The notes beneath the pieces were generated by a model, which had not been told where the DNA came from, did no database searches, and saw nothing but the letters and a program-made list of their open reading frames with translations. From positions 1-32,141 of the forward strand of contig PNEW01000015.1 in the NCBI GenBank assembly GCA_002922725.1: a DNA stretch of 32,141 nucleotides, read 5' to 3'. Of this stretch, positions 1 through 8,826 are shown in pieces (the stretch's first letter is position 1; every line of letters starts with the position of its first letter). This DNA is from Verrucomicrobia bacterium Opi.OSU.00C (GTDB taxonomy: Bacteria > Verrucomicrobiota > Verrucomicrobiia > Opitutales > PNEW01). Made by a program: the position numbers and the translations under genes.

Positions 1-1
1 A

Positions 2-391
2 ATACTTGTCTTTAAGGTATCTGGAATAGGACCCAAAATAGCACTTAGTATTATGAGTAAACTTTCGGTAGCCATCCTCAAAAATGCCATTGCCGCATCA
101 GATATTGAATTATTGGCAAAATGTCCTGGTATCGGCAAAAAAACCGCTGAACGGATCGTTGTTGAATTACGAGATTCAGTTAACGCTGTTACTACTCGTC
201 AACATCGCTATCACGGCAGTGATGAAAACCTCCATAAGATTGATTATCAAATTCAAGATGCAGTCATGGCCTTAGTCGCGTTGGGTTATAAAACATCTGT
301 TGCCGATAAGCATGTGAGAAGTACGATACGGGAACTAGGATCAGATGTAAGCATCGAAGCAATTATTCGTTCTGCTTTAGGTAAACTATAA
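2..391 (+). CDS. ruvA: Holliday junction branch migration protein RuvA, 5'-truncated by the window edge
   Basis: RuvA binds four-way Holliday junctions as a tetramer and loads the RuvB motor for branch migration in recombinational repair. The frame is open from base 2, so the N-terminal OB-fold is outside the window and about 129 residues remain. The visible part has two helix-hairpin-helix elements, VSGIGPKIALSIM just at the edge and CPGIGKKTAERIVVELRD about 25 residues later. It then has a linker and a C-terminal RuvB-binding three-helix domain around DAVMALVALGYK. The first internal ATG, at base 53, lies inside the first HhH and is not the real start. ruvC lies nearby on the opposite strand, so the genes are close but not an operon, and no ruvB is visible. 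Identification is secure. Confidence 0.95.
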   Translation: MLVFKVSGIGPKIALSIMSKLSVAILKNAIAASDIELLAKCPGIGKKTAERIVVELRDSVNAVTTRQHRYHGSDENLHKIDYQIQDAVMALVALGYKTSVADKHVRSTIRELGSDVSIEAIIRSALGKL

Positions 392-485
392 AGATAATAA
401 TAGAATATGTTTCATCTTTGAGATCTCAAACTCGTTAAATCACTCTTAAATTCCCTTATTTTCTTCTTAATATAATATAAATATT

Positions 486-932
486 ATGAATAAGATTTTA
501 AACACTTTGGCAAAAGACTTAATGAAGGAATATCCTCGAAGTCCTCATGAAACCTTGGGAGGTTATGTCATTGCTGCACGTATGCTAGATAAATGCAGGG
601 CATTAGTTAATGGCACCCTTGGAGAATATCGTTTTGATTGTCCGTTAGATAATTTCTTTTTAAGTTTTACAAGCATTAGCTGTACCTCTATTATGCGACA
701 CATTGAAAGTGGTGCCAATGATGAAGATGTAGCCGGATGGATCACGGATCATTCGGATCACTCAGAAGATACTATTAAGCTATGGAATCTTAAAATGCGT
801 CAAACTCGGGTGACTGACCTTCCAGTGCAATTACAGTTATTTCTTGAGGTTTACATAAGAGACTTTATTCCTAAAAATAGGCGCGTTTATACCTGGTTTG
901 ATGTATATGACATTGAGGAGGGACGTATATAA
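486..932 (+). CDS. DUF5069 family protein
   Basis: This 148-residue protein of unknown function is recognised as DUF5069. Visible family features are the N-terminal KDLMKEYPRSPHETLGGY, then ARMLDKCRALVNGTLGEY, a YRFDCPLDNFFL-type segment, and acidic and tryptophan residues in the middle (DEDVAGWITDHSD). It is soluble: no signal peptide or membrane segment is seen. The length fits the family. The start is the first ATG of the frame, with no clear Shine-Dalgarno sequence before it. The gene stands alone 94 bases after ruvA and converges with ruvC. The family is frequent in Verrucomicrobiota and Planctomycetota, which supports the lineage guess. No biochemical role can be read from the sequence. 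Confidence 0.85.
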   Translation: MNKILNTLAKDLMKEYPRSPHETLGGYVIAARMLDKCRALVNGTLGEYRFDCPLDNFFLSFTSISCTSIMRHIESGANDEDVAGWITDHSDHSEDTIKLWNLKMRQTRVTDLPVQLQLFLEVYIRDFIPKNRRVYTWFDVYDIEEGRI

Positions 933-1067
933 AATACCCTAAAAAGCTGATTTTAGCCATAAAGTTTTCTTTTGTGAATATTTTAAACTCAGAATGTTAT
1001 ATATAACATCTATGAATAAAACGATTATCGATGGCTTGTTCTAATATGTAAAATTTAACTACACCCC

Positions 1068-1131
1068 TACTATATTCTTTTAATAATATAAATATTACAA
1101 ATTCATATATCTTGTGTAGCAGAATATAGTA
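1068..1131. repeat. 11-bp inverted repeat between convergent genes
   Basis: TACTATATTCT at 1068-1078 and its exact reverse complement at 1121-1131 are separated by 42 bases, in the 219-base gap between the convergent DUF5069 and ruvC genes. It could form a long-looped 3'-UTR hairpin. In such AT-rich DNA, one match of this size in 32 kb is expected by chance, so no function is claimed. Confidence 0.25.
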
Positions 1132-1151
1132 TAAGAGAGTTTTAATTATAT

Positions 1152-1733
1152 TTAAGTTCTGTATGTCAATGCATGACAAAGGGCCACGCTAGCTGCATCA
1201 GCCTCATCAAATGTTAATTCAGGCTTTACCCCTAATAGTTGGGCTACAGTCCGTAGTATCTGTTCTTTGCTCGCTCGACCATAACCGACAACAGCTTGTT
1301 TTATTCTCAACGGTGGATATTCTATTACAGGAAGACCGCGCAGTGCTACTGCAGCTATTGCAGCTCCCCGTGCTGCTCCAAGAATCTGAGCAGTTTGAAA
1401 ATTCTGAACATAAATTGTTTGTTCCACAGCAACGCAGTCTGGAGGATACTTCCCTATGACATCATCAATTGCTCGTGAGATAGCTCCCAAGCAATCTGCC
1501 ATTGTCAACCCGGAATGAACCTTAACCGTTTGTCGAAATAAAAGCTTTATTTCTTTGTTTCTACTGAACTGTAAAACTGCTAACCCTGTTGAACGTAAAC
1601 TAGGATCAATACCAAGTATAACCCCATAGAATTCCTTACTTAGCTTAAAATCGCCTTTATCCCAAACAAAATTATTTTGTTTTTTGCCTCCTATTTTTTC
1701 TTTCCAAAGTATTCTAGCTGATTTACGTACCAT
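1152..1733 (-). CDS. ruvC: Crossover junction endodeoxyribonuclease RuvC
   Basis: RuvC is the Holliday junction resolvase that cuts junctions symmetrically after RuvAB branch migration. The RNase H-like fold is evident. GIDPSLRSTG carries the first catalytic Asp (D43), VEQ the Glu (E104), and DEADAAS near the C terminus the last acidic pair (D176 and D179). The NFQTAQILGAARGA helix and the GYGRASKEQ segment are also typical. At 193 residues it is about 35 longer than a minimal RuvC because of a basic N-terminal extension (residues 1-35) before the first strand. No other Met lies between the chosen ATG and the catalytic core, so the extension may be real, or a non-ATG start may be used. It follows the cysteine desulfurase on the same strand with a 33-base gap, suggesting co-transcription. 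Confidence 0.95.
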   Translation of the reverse strand: MVRKSARILWKEKIGGKKQNNFVWDKGDFKLSKEFYGVILGIDPSLRSTGLAVLQFSRNKEIKLLFRQTVKVHSGLTMADCLGAISRAIDDVIGKYPPDCVAVEQTIYVQNFQTAQILGAARGAAIAAVALRGLPVIEYPPLRIKQAVVGYGRASKEQILRTVAQLLGVKPELTFDEADAASVALCHALTYRT

Positions 1734-1766
1734 TATAATATTCTATATTAGTAGAATTTAATAATA

Positions 1767-2930
1767 TTAAATCGAAATAATTCGTGCTTTATTCAGACTA
1801 GATGATCGCATATTTAGGTCCTTCCAAACCCTTTTAAAGGCTTCACCTAACTCATGCCACGCTTTCCGTGAGGTATCACTACCCCCACTTATTCTTACAG
1901 TACGTTTTATTTCGTCAAAAGTGTACCCCATAGCCTTCAATACATGTGAAGGACCTTCCCTACCACTTGCACAAGCTGAACCAGTGGAAATTGCAAATCC
2001 AAGTTTATCTAATCTCATTACCCATCGTATATTATCGTGCTTAGGCAATATAATTGAAGCTGTATTCCATAATTGGTTTACACCCTTACCAATAATTTTA
2101 ACACCAGGAACTTCATTCAATAGAATATCTAAAAATTCATTTTTCCATAATTCTTGATTCGCTTTGATGATCTCGGAATTCAATAACTTACCTTCTAACG
2201 CAGCTATCATCGCCGCTATAGCTGGTAGATTTTCAGTACCACCACGATGACCAGATTCTTGTTCACCTCCATAAAAAGACTTAAAGTTAGCAAAACATTC
2301 AGATATTTTCAGAAACCCAACACCCTTAGGGCCACCAAATTTATGGCCACAACCTGTAAGAAAATCGCATTTCCCAAGGTTTTTTGGTGGTAATTTTCCT
2401 ATCCATTGTGAAGCATCACAGTGGTAAGGAATATTATTTTCATTACACATTTCTAATATTTCACGCCAAGGTTGAATAATACCTGTTTCATTATTTGCAG
2501 CCATAACAGAAATTAATGAATAATTCCCATTTTTAATTAGTGGTAATAAGTTTGGGGTCTCTATAACCCCAGCTGCAGAAACTGGAATAAAGTCAACTTT
2601 TCTCCCAAATGTCACTTCTGCAGCTTTGATTACGCTTGGATGCTCAATATTTGAAATTAAAATACGCGCATCCGATTTACTATTCTTGGCACAATAGTTA
2701 ATAAGAGTATTATTTCCTTCTGTTGCACCAGAATTAAAAATAATATTTTCCGTCTTAGTTTCCAGAATTGATGCCATTTGTTCACGTAATCCTTCAAGGC
2801 GGTTTTTTGCGCGTGCAGAACCAATATAAGGACCAGATGGATTTTGCCAATATTCTTGGTTAGAACTTATCCACACTTCTTCGGCAACAGAAGATAATGG
2901 AGATGTTGCATTGAAATCAAAATATTTCAT
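1767..2930 (-). CDS. Cysteine desulfurase (NifS/IscS family, PLP-dependent)
   Basis: This enzyme converts L-cysteine to alanine and passes the sulfur as a persulfide to Fe-S cluster or thio-cofactor assembly. The aminotransferase class V fold shows in order the NSGATEGNN PLP-phosphate motif (66-74), EHPSV with the ring-stacking His (H97), D172 in HCDASQ, the Schiff-base lysine K197 in GCGHKFGGPKG, and the catalytic cysteine C320 in STGSACASGREGPS. At 387 residues it has normal length. A short insert after the catalytic Cys resembles the longer-loop IscS-like group. No iscU, sufE or similar gene is adjacent in the window, so whether it is the main housekeeping enzyme is open. It is first in a likely two-gene unit with ruvC. 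Confidence 0.93.
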   Translation of the reverse strand: MKYFDFNATSPLSSVAEEVWISSNQEYWQNPSGPYIGSARAKNRLEGLREQMASILETKTENIIFNSGATEGNNTLINYCAKNSKSDARILISNIEHPSVIKAAEVTFGRKVDFIPVSAAGVIETPNLLPLIKNGNYSLISVMAANNETGIIQPWREILEMCNENNIPYHCDASQWIGKLPPKNLGKCDFLTGCGHKFGGPKGVGFLKISECFANFKSFYGGEQESGHRGGTENLPAIAAMIAALEGKLLNSEIIKANQELWKNEFLDILLNEVPGVKIIGKGVNQLWNTASIILPKHDNIRWVMRLDKLGFAISTGSACASGREGPSHVLKAMGYTFDEIKRTVRISGGSDTSRKAWHELGEAFKRVWKDLNMRSSSLNKARIISI

Positions 2931-3020
2931 AAAAGTAAAGTATTGGCTTACAACAAGCCTAATACATCGAACAGTTTACATTATGAACTATCATCGTAAA
3001 GGTAACAGTAAATTTTGTCA

Positions 3021-3815
3021 TTAAAAATCAGGGACCCTTAATTCTTGTCCCACTCTGATTGAATGTGGGTTGGGAAGTACATCCCTATTTGCATCAAAAA
3101 TATCCCGCCATCGACCAGGCGTTTTGTAGAGTTTTATACTAATTCGGCTTAGTGTATCTCCAGATTGGACTACATAAGTTTCAGGACGTATTGGGGTATT
3201 AATAGCCACAGTTTGTTCAGCTGGATATGTCTCCTGGGGCGAAATATCTTTAATTACCTCAGGTAAAGGCTTCGTATGCGTAGTAATATGGTGCTGTAAA
3301 ACATTCAATTCATTTTTTGATTTTTCAAATTGTTGAATAGATCCAGCTAGATTTTTTTTAAGTTTTAAATTTTCAATTTTTAGCTGTTCAATTATATTCA
3401 TTAAATCAAGCCTTTCAAACTCTTCCTTAAAAGGTTGCCCCGGTAAGCTTCTTACAAAGTCTTTTTGAGCTGTTTCAATAAGTTGCCGCACAAGCTTCGA
3501 TTGTTTAGCATTTGGCTTTAGTTCAAGGTATTTACGAAAATGATAGATAGCAGCAATAGGATCTTTAATATGGGTGAGGCTTAGACGCCCTATTTCTAAA
3601 TGTGATTCTGCTGCATCATTGCGTTTATTCACAACCTTTAGAAACGCTTCAAGAGCTTCCTGTTTTCTTCCTTCCCGAAGTAGGCTCTTACCCCTGAGGT
3701 AATGCTTTTCTTCAACTTCTGATATGACTTCAATTTGTTGGTTAGAACAACTATTCAATATCGCGAGTAAAAGTAAGACAAAAATATTTATGAAATATGG
3801 AGGCATAAAATTCAA
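3021..3815 (-). CDS. Lipoprotein with TPR-like helices, coiled coil and C-terminal LysM domain
   Basis: This is an envelope protein that probably binds peptidoglycan. Residues 5-19 are strongly hydrophobic and end in a lipobox-like LNSC, with Cys23 as the lipidation site. Residues 40-125 form TPR-like helix pairs (GRKQEALEAFLKVV, then DPIAAIYHFRKYLELKPNA). Residues 135-175 are a Lys/Glu-rich coiled coil. The C-terminal 50 residues form a LysM domain beginning at TYVVQSGDTLSRISIKLY and ending in the typical GQELRVP. LysM domains bind N-acetylglucosamine-containing glycans. The protein is likely tethered to a membrane and touching the cell wall, as in cell-shape or division-associated lipoproteins. 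It is monocistronic, with 338 bases of non-coding DNA upstream. The exact role is not known. Confidence 0.85.
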   Translation of the reverse strand: MNFMPPYFINIFVLLLLAILNSCSNQQIEVISEVEEKHYLRGKSLLREGRKQEALEAFLKVVNKRNDAAESHLEIGRLSLTHIKDPIAAIYHFRKYLELKPNAKQSKLVRQLIETAQKDFVRSLPGQPFKEEFERLDLMNIIEQLKIENLKLKKNLAGSIQQFEKSKNELNVLQHHITTHTKPLPEVIKDISPQETYPAEQTVAINTPIRPETYVVQSGDTLSRISIKLYKTPGRWRDIFDANRDVLPNPHSIRVGQELRVPDF

Positions 3816-4153
3816 ATATATTGTATCCTTATGGTAAAGTCGTCTCTGAGATATTGTTTATTAAAAGTGTAAGTTTTTCTAGAGTAAATGACATACAATC
3901 TTGATTACAGCACATATTGCCTTCATTCATTGATAACCTAAAGATATAAAACTATTAGACAATCTGATTATTCTTAGCCTCTAAATAACAAATTATTCGG
4001 GTAATTACATGGTCATTTTGTATTGTCATTACCTTGTACGACGAGAACAAAAGTTTGCAGATATCGCATTTAGCTAATTAAAATAAGAAAATAGGTAATT
4101 CAAGATTTCATATGCCTAAAATAAGCATATGTGATATGTAAAAAGTAGACCTT
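3816..4153. other. Intergenic region with a small inverted repeat
   Basis: These 338 bases lie between the start of the LysM lipoprotein gene and the end of the aldo/keto reductase gene, both on the minus strand. No credible ORF or RNA gene is seen. The part nearest 3816 should hold the lipoprotein promoter. CATATGC at 4109-4115 and GCATATG at 4125-4131 can form a 7-bp hairpin 23 bases beyond the reductase stop codon. No T-tract follows, so a terminator function is doubtful. Confidence 0.4.
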
Positions 4154-5164
4154 CTATTTATCAGTACCCCAATTTGACATCTCTTCTCTTAAATCAGCAT
4201 CAAGGCCCATTTCAAGAGCATTAATAGCATTGTCAATATGTTCTATTTTGCGTGCTCCAATAAGGGTACTTGTAACACAAGGATTTGTCATGACCCATGC
4301 CATTGCTAACTGGACCATAGGAACTTCCATTTCCTCAGCTTTTTTGCGTAGCTGATCCAGCATCTTGAAGTTATGGTCATTAAAATATATATCAGCATGG
4401 CCAGGAGAAATGGCAAACCGTGTGCCTTTTGGTAGTTTTTCTTTGTTAGGTGAATACTTACCTGCAAGAAATCCGGCGGCTAAAGGACTATAAGGTATTG
4501 TAGATATTTCTTCTTTTAAGCATAATGGCAAAAGCTCTTCTTCATACCTGCGGTCCCCTAAACTATATGGTGGTTCTGTAATTTCAAAACGCACCCACCC
4601 TTTCTTTTCACTAACTTCTAGTGATTCTTTTAACATTTCAGCAGTAAAATTACTACACCCAATCGTTTTTACTTTTCCTGCTTCTACCAGTTCATTTAAG
4701 GCCTCAAGAGTTTCAGAGATTGGAACATTTTCATCAAAGTTATGAAGCATATATATTTCAACGCTATCTACTCCAAGTCTTTCAAGACTAGCTGTTACTT
4801 TTCGGTGAATGTTTTCAGGGTGATTATTACCTCCGCTTACTTTGGTGCAAATAATCATTTCATCTCTACAACCACGATCTTTCATCCATCTAGAAAGTAT
4901 TTTTTCAGAAGAATACATTTCAGTAGTTACTTCTCTCGTATCATCAATACCGAACCATTTCTTGCGATTTTCTTTAGCATTTCCTCCACCATACAATTCA
5001 GCGGTATCATACAATTTTATACCATTTTCCATCGCGTAATCGAGTATCTTCCATGAAGTCTCTTCGTCTATTTCTCTTCCAAAAGTCACACATCCCAAAC
5101 TAATTGAACTCATCATTAATTCCGTACGACCAATCTTTTTATCTATTAATTTAAATTTTTCCAT
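4154..5164 (-). CDS. Aldo/keto reductase
   Basis: This is a cytosolic NAD(P)H-dependent oxidoreductase of the TIM-barrel AKR superfamily that interconverts sugar or other carbonyl compounds and alcohols. The catalytic tetrad is complete: D53 and Y58 in LYDTAELYGGG, K108 in IICTKVSGG and H141 in YMLHNFDEN. The nucleotide-binding end is present (GCSNF, YSPLAAGFLAGKY, STLIGARKIEHIDNAI). At 336 residues the length is normal. It is the last gene of the sugar ABC importer operon, 84 bases after the permease reading frame, which suggests it acts on the imported compound or its product. Substrate and cofactor preference cannot be read from sequence. The chosen ATG has no obvious Shine-Dalgarno sequence, but the N terminus aligns well with the family. 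Confidence 0.9.
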   Translation of the reverse strand: MEKFKLIDKKIGRTELMMSSISLGCVTFGREIDEETSWKILDYAMENGIKLYDTAELYGGGNAKENRKKWFGIDDTREVTTEMYSSEKILSRWMKDRGCRDEMIICTKVSGGNNHPENIHRKVTASLERLGVDSVEIYMLHNFDENVPISETLEALNELVEAGKVKTIGCSNFTAEMLKESLEVSEKKGWVRFEITEPPYSLGDRRYEEELLPLCLKEEISTIPYSPLAAGFLAGKYSPNKEKLPKGTRFAISPGHADIYFNDHNFKMLDQLRKKAEEMEVPMVQLAMAWVMTNPCVTSTLIGARKIEHIDNAINALEMGLDADLREEMSNWGTDK

Positions 5165-5248
5165 ATTTATTAGCTATTTATCTTTTATTTAAAGTTAATT
5201 AAATTTTAAGCTGTCAATTTAAAATTTAAAATTACAATTTATTAGTTA

Positions 5249-5647
5249 TCACAAATTAAATTGCCGCTGACGTAGTCGATCAAGACCTACGGCAAAAACT
5301 ATTACCAAGCCAATAATAATTTCTTGAACATAGTTTGGCCACCCTATTTGATCTGAACCGTTTCGTAAAGTGGCCATTATTAAAGCGCCAATAACGGCAC
5401 CGAAGACACTTCCAGTTCCACCACTTAAGCTAGCCCCTCCAATTACCACTGCTGCTATTACATCTAGCTCGAGTCCCATAGCAACAGTCGGGTCTCCCTG
5501 CTGTAATCGAGACAATTGCATAATCCCTGCAAGACCATAAAGTAATCCCGCAAAAAAAATATACCCTAAGTTTTGTAAGTTCCGTGCGTATACCACAAAG
5601 ACGAGCTGTTGCTTCATTAGAACCAATTGCGTAAATATGTCGGCCAA
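5249..5647 (-). CDS. Ribose-type ABC transporter permease, C-terminal part (frame-broken)
   Basis: This frame encodes the last third of an RbsC-like permease, from IFFAGLLYGLAGIMQLSRL to the end. It includes the conserved GLELDVIAAVVIGGASLSGG element, which is the hallmark of this family, and two membrane helices. Only the part downstream of about base 5559 (in transcription order) is real permease; the beginning of the open frame up to 5647 is an out-of-frame shadow of the N-terminal part. The two parts are joined at a run of eight A on the plus strand (5552-5559; T8 in the mRNA sense). With seven, the product is a continuous 323-residue protein matching normal RbsC length. Whether this is a true mutation, slippage-rescued, or an assembly error is unknown. 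Confidence 0.75.
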   Translation of the reverse strand: MADIFTQLVLMKQQLVFVVYARNLQNLGYIFFAGLLYGLAGIMQLSRLQQGDPTVAMGLELDVIAAVVIGGASLSGGTGSVFGAVIGALIMATLRNGSDQIGWPNYVQEIIIGLVIVFAVGLDRLRQRQFNL

Positions 5648-6221
5648 AAACTGTTTTATTCATCACAATACTAATAAAAGCAGCCATAAGAAGTGCCACC
5701 ACCACACCAATTGGTGGGACCCATAATGGTATCTCATAACCTCCAAATTGTGCCGGATTATTCATAAGATAGTTAATTGATGATCCGGGATCATAATTAA
5801 CCGTTTGGTTCTTACCCAGCCACTTAGAAGCTCCACGTGCAACTCCCATCATCCCTAATGTTACAATGAAAGGATTCATTTTAAAGCCGGCAATTATACC
5901 CCCATTAATAAGCCCAAATACTCCACCTCCTATGATGGCCAGCAAAAAGACTAAGGGTATTGTTAATCCTTCTAAAACTGCATAAGCACCTAGTACGCTG
6001 GTAAAAGCAACAACAGCACCGACACTCAAATCTATACCTCCACTAACAATTATTTTTGTCATCCCAAGGGCGGCTATTGTTACGATAACCGTTTGAGTTA
6101 AAATGATAGATACATTATTGGGGGTTAAAAATCCACGTGTTTGTGAAAACAGTAATATAACAAGAAGAAGCCCCATAACAGGACCAAAAATTGGAAATTT
6201 TGCTAAAATTTTACTTTTCAT
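5430..6221 (-). CDS. Ribose-type ABC transporter permease, N-terminal part (frame-broken)
   Basis: This is the membrane channel subunit of a ribose/xylose/multiple-sugar ABC importer (RbsC-like, BPD_transp_2 family). Residues 1-225 contain about six hydrophobic segments and the family motifs IVSGGIDLSVGAV, GLINGGIIAGFKMNPFIVTLG, and FGRHIYAIGSNEATARLCGI before the cytoplasmic loop that contacts the ATPase. After about residue 225 (KLRVYFF) the frame leaves the family: the 38-residue tail up to the stop is Cys/Arg-rich nonsense, and the conserved continuation is in the -1 direction at the homopolymer 5552-5559. An AGGA-like Shine-Dalgarno sequence stands before the ATG. It lies 40 bases after the ATPase gene in the same operon. 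Unless slippage restores the frame, the importer would lack a complete channel. Confidence 0.8.
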   Translation of the reverse strand: MKSKILAKFPIFGPVMGLLLVILLFSQTRGFLTPNNVSIILTQTVIVTIAALGMTKIIVSGGIDLSVGAVVAFTSVLGAYAVLEGLTIPLVFLLAIIGGGVFGLINGGIIAGFKMNPFIVTLGMMGVARGASKWLGKNQTVNYDPGSSINYLMNNPAQFGGYEIPLWVPPIGVVVALLMAAFISIVMNKTVFGRHIYAIGSNEATARLCGIRTELTKLRVYFFCGITLWSCRDYAIVSITAGRPDCCYGTRARCNSSSGNWRG

Positions 6222-6261
6222 ATTTTCCTAATTCCAGTGGAGTGTAAGCTTAATCATCATT

Positions 6262-7752
6262 TTACTGCCCAATAGCAGTACTTAAAATTTCATTTTCACT
6301 CCATTCTTTAGCGGGTTTTGAATCTTCCATTACCCCACGACACATTACACCAATTGTATCGCATATTCCTATTAGCTCTGGGATGTAGGAACTTATAAAT
6401 ATTACTGATTTCCCTTCCATTGCTAATTCACATATAATTTTATAAATCTGGGTTTTACTAGCTATATCAATACCCCGAGTAGGCTCATCAAGTAAGTAAA
6501 TATCTGCGTCGTGAAGTAATAATCGACCTAATGAAATTTTTTGCTGATTACCACCAGAAAGCTTATTCACTGATTGTGTTAGTTCGGTTATTTTAATATC
6601 TAGGCGATCAACCATTCGTCTAGCAGACGAATATTGTCTAACTCTGTCAATAAGCCCCCAGCGAGTAAAATTCTTATAGGTAGTAGTTGTAATATTTTCA
6701 GCAACATTTCTATTTAACATAAGACCTTCATCTTTACGGTTTTCACTTAAAAATCCTAACCCATCATTAAGACGTCTTTGAGGAATTGAATAGGTTTTTT
6801 CATTACCCTGAATAAAAAGATTCCCTTTTTTAACATCATCAAGACCAAAGCATACACGTAATGTCTCTGTTCTACCTGCCCCAATAAGTCCGGCGATTCC
6901 AAATATTTCACCTTTGTGCAACTTTAAATTCACGCAACGTGGCTTACTCAAACCTGCTAAATTACTAATTTCCATTACAGGTTTCCCAATTGCATGAGGT
7001 CTTTGAGGAAATACTTCATTAATCTTTCTTCCCACCATAAGATGAATTAATTCGGGAAATGTAACATCATCCATTACCCCACTTCCAACTGTAGAACCAT
7101 CACGTAGTACAGTGTATCGATCAGCTATCTCTTGGCATTCTTCTAAAAAATGACTGATATAAATAATACTAGTACCTTCATCACGGAGTTTTTTTATTAT
7201 GGAAAAGAGGGTGGTTACATCAATTTTAGTTAGACTACTCGTGGGTTCATCCATAATCAAAAGATCTACCGAGCCAAGAGTAGCCCGTGCGATCTCTATA
7301 ACCTGCTGCTCAGCTAGAGAAAGGAGATAAACAGGCTTACTAAGAGGTAGATGGTGATGGTTTAGTTTATCAATTGCCTCTTGAGCCAATTTATGACGTC
7401 TAACAGTATTCAACCAACCAAAGTCATTTGGTTCTTCACCTAGCATAATATTTTCTTCCACACTTAAATGAGGTGCTAGGTTTAACTCTTGATAAATCAT
7501 TACGATTCCCGCTTTCCGCGAGTCCAAAGGGTTGCTAGGAACAAATGGTTTACCTTCAAATATAATTTCACCACAATCTGGTGAATGTGCACCACTTAGT
7601 ATTTTCATGAGTGTACTCTTTCCTGCTCCATTTTCTCCAATCAAAGCGTGAACTTCACCCGGTTTTATTTCAAAATTCACATTGTTTAATGCCTGAGTCG
7701 GGCCAAATTGTTTGCAGACTCCACACATTCTCAAACGTACTGAATTTTTCAT
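6262..7752 (-). CDS. Sugar ABC importer ATPase with two nucleotide-binding domains (RbsA/MglA type)
   Basis: This is the cytoplasmic motor of the importer. It carries two tandem ABC domains, as usual for the CUT2 class. Domain 1 has Walker A GENGAGKST (39-47), signature LSLAEQQ (144-150) and Walker B with DEP (168-170). Domain 2 has the degenerate Walker A GLIGAGRTE (288-296) lacking the Lys, which is normal for this class, with LSGGNQQ (398-404) and DEPTRGID (422-429). The 496-residue length is standard and the gene is intact. It sits between the binding lipoprotein (66 bases upstream) and the permease (40 bases downstream). CUT2 importers carry ribose, galactose, xylose, inositol or AI-2-like compounds; which one applies here cannot be told. 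Confidence 0.93.
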   Translation of the reverse strand: MKNSVRLRMCGVCKQFGPTQALNNVNFEIKPGEVHALIGENGAGKSTLMKILSGAHSPDCGEIIFEGKPFVPSNPLDSRKAGIVMIYQELNLAPHLSVEENIMLGEEPNDFGWLNTVRRHKLAQEAIDKLNHHHLPLSKPVYLLSLAEQQVIEIARATLGSVDLLIMDEPTSSLTKIDVTTLFSIIKKLRDEGTSIIYISHFLEECQEIADRYTVLRDGSTVGSGVMDDVTFPELIHLMVGRKINEVFPQRPHAIGKPVMEISNLAGLSKPRCVNLKLHKGEIFGIAGLIGAGRTETLRVCFGLDDVKKGNLFIQGNEKTYSIPQRRLNDGLGFLSENRKDEGLMLNRNVAENITTTTYKNFTRWGLIDRVRQYSSARRMVDRLDIKITELTQSVNKLSGGNQQKISLGRLLLHDADIYLLDEPTRGIDIASKTQIYKIICELAMEGKSVIFISSYIPELIGICDTIGVMCRGVMEDSKPAKEWSENEILSTAIGQ

Positions 7753-7818
7753 TTTTCTAATTTCAACATGCTAACTTAACTTCAGGCATGTAGTATTATG
7801 AAGTAATCAAAAGATTTC

Positions 7819-8826
7819 TTATTTTTTATCTATGTATTCCTCAAGAGGAGGGAAGAGCAGTTTTTGTATATTTTCATTTTTTAAATTATATGGCGTTACA
7901 AGTGTAGCACCAGTATCAACACGTTTTTCAACCGATTTACCCGCCAGATGCTGAACCATTAAACTTACCGCGGAGTACCCCATTTTAAATGGATCTTGAA
8001 TTATGATGCCTTGTAGATCACCTGAGATAACTCCTTGAACATTTTGATCCCCTCCATCAAAACCTACAAATTTAACATCCCCATCAGCTCGCCCAATAGA
8101 ACGTAAAGCTAATAACATTCCATTCGTTGAAGACTCATTTGGCATAAATATTCCATCTAATTCGTCCCCGTAGCGATTGAGGATATTTTGAGAAGCAGAA
8201 TATGCGGTATCACGAGTAGCACCCGAATATTTATCTTCCGATAAAATTTTTATTTCAGGAAATTGAGCGATTACATCGAGAAATCCTTTTTCCCGTTCGG
8301 TCGAGCTTGCCGATCCCACCATATATCGCAACATTATTACTTTACCTCTACCACCAAGAAGTTTCACTAGGTATTCACCTGCCATTACACCGCCCCTATA
8401 ATTATCTGTTGCGGCAAAGCTAACAATTCCATCATATTCAAGTCCAGAGTCAAAAATCACAGTTGGAATTCCTGCTCTTTCTGCTTTTATTACTGGGGCA
8501 ACTAAAGCCTTACTGTCCAATGGTGCTAGAACGATACCGTCGACTTTTTGTCCTATAAAATTCTCGACAACATTGATCTGTGCAGATCGATCATCTTCTT
8601 TCAAAGGTCCTTTCCAAATAATTTCTACTTGAACTCCTGAAGAAATGAATTCATTCTGCGCTTTAATTGCTCCAGCATGGATAGATTTCCAAAATACATG
8701 AGTCGTTCCTTTGGGTATAACAGCGATACGATAGATATCAATATTTTCCCTTTGAAAAGAGCAACTATTCACAAGGATTCCTACTAAAATAACAACTATG
8801 AAACGCAAATACATAATTTGACTCAT
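7819..8826 (-). CDS. Sugar-binding lipoprotein of the ABC importer (periplasmic binding protein type 1, RbsB-like)
   Basis: This protein captures the substrate in the periplasm for the importer encoded by the next two genes. An N-terminal hydrophobic stretch (residues 5-18) ends in a lipobox LVNSC, making Cys22 the lipid anchor. The rest is a two-lobe type 1 binding fold: YRIAVIPKGTTHVFWKSIH at the start, the KVDGIVLAPLDS element, a GIPTVIFDSG strand, and ATDNYRGGVMAGEYL, all typical of the RbsB group. At 335 residues the length is normal. It is the first gene of the four-gene minus-strand operon, so the operon promoter should lie in 8827-9250. Lipid anchoring instead of a free periplasmic protein is a mild variation. 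Confidence 0.9.
   Translation of the reverse strand: MSQIMYLRFIVVILVGILVNSCSFQRENIDIYRIAVIPKGTTHVFWKSIHAGAIKAQNEFISSGVQVEIIWKGPLKEDDRSAQINVVENFIGQKVDGIVLAPLDSKALVAPVIKAERAGIPTVIFDSGLEYDGIVSFAATDNYRGGVMAGEYLVKLLGGRGKVIMLRYMVGSASSTEREKGFLDVIAQFPEIKILSEDKYSGATRDTAYSASQNILNRYGDELDGIFMPNESSTNGMLLALRSIGRADGDVKFVGFDGGDQNVQGVISGDLQGIIIQDPFKMGYSAVSLMVQHLAGKSVEKRVDTGATLVTPYNLKNENIQKLLFPPLEEYIDKK

Noticed and set aside
417-430. 14-bp perfect palindrome TTTGAGATCTCAAA after ruvA
   Set aside because: Seven-base half sites occur several times by chance in 32 kb, and with no loop it is not a terminator.
997-1179. 60-residue minus-strand ORF between DUF5069 and ruvC
   Set aside because: It overlaps the ruvC end out of frame and is mostly Ile/Leu/Tyr from AT-rich DNA.
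2929-2942. 14-mer ATAAAAGTAAAGTA also present at 12715-12728 upstream of hpt
   Set aside because: The copies have opposite orientation to their genes, and 14-mers of this composition are expected to recur by chance.
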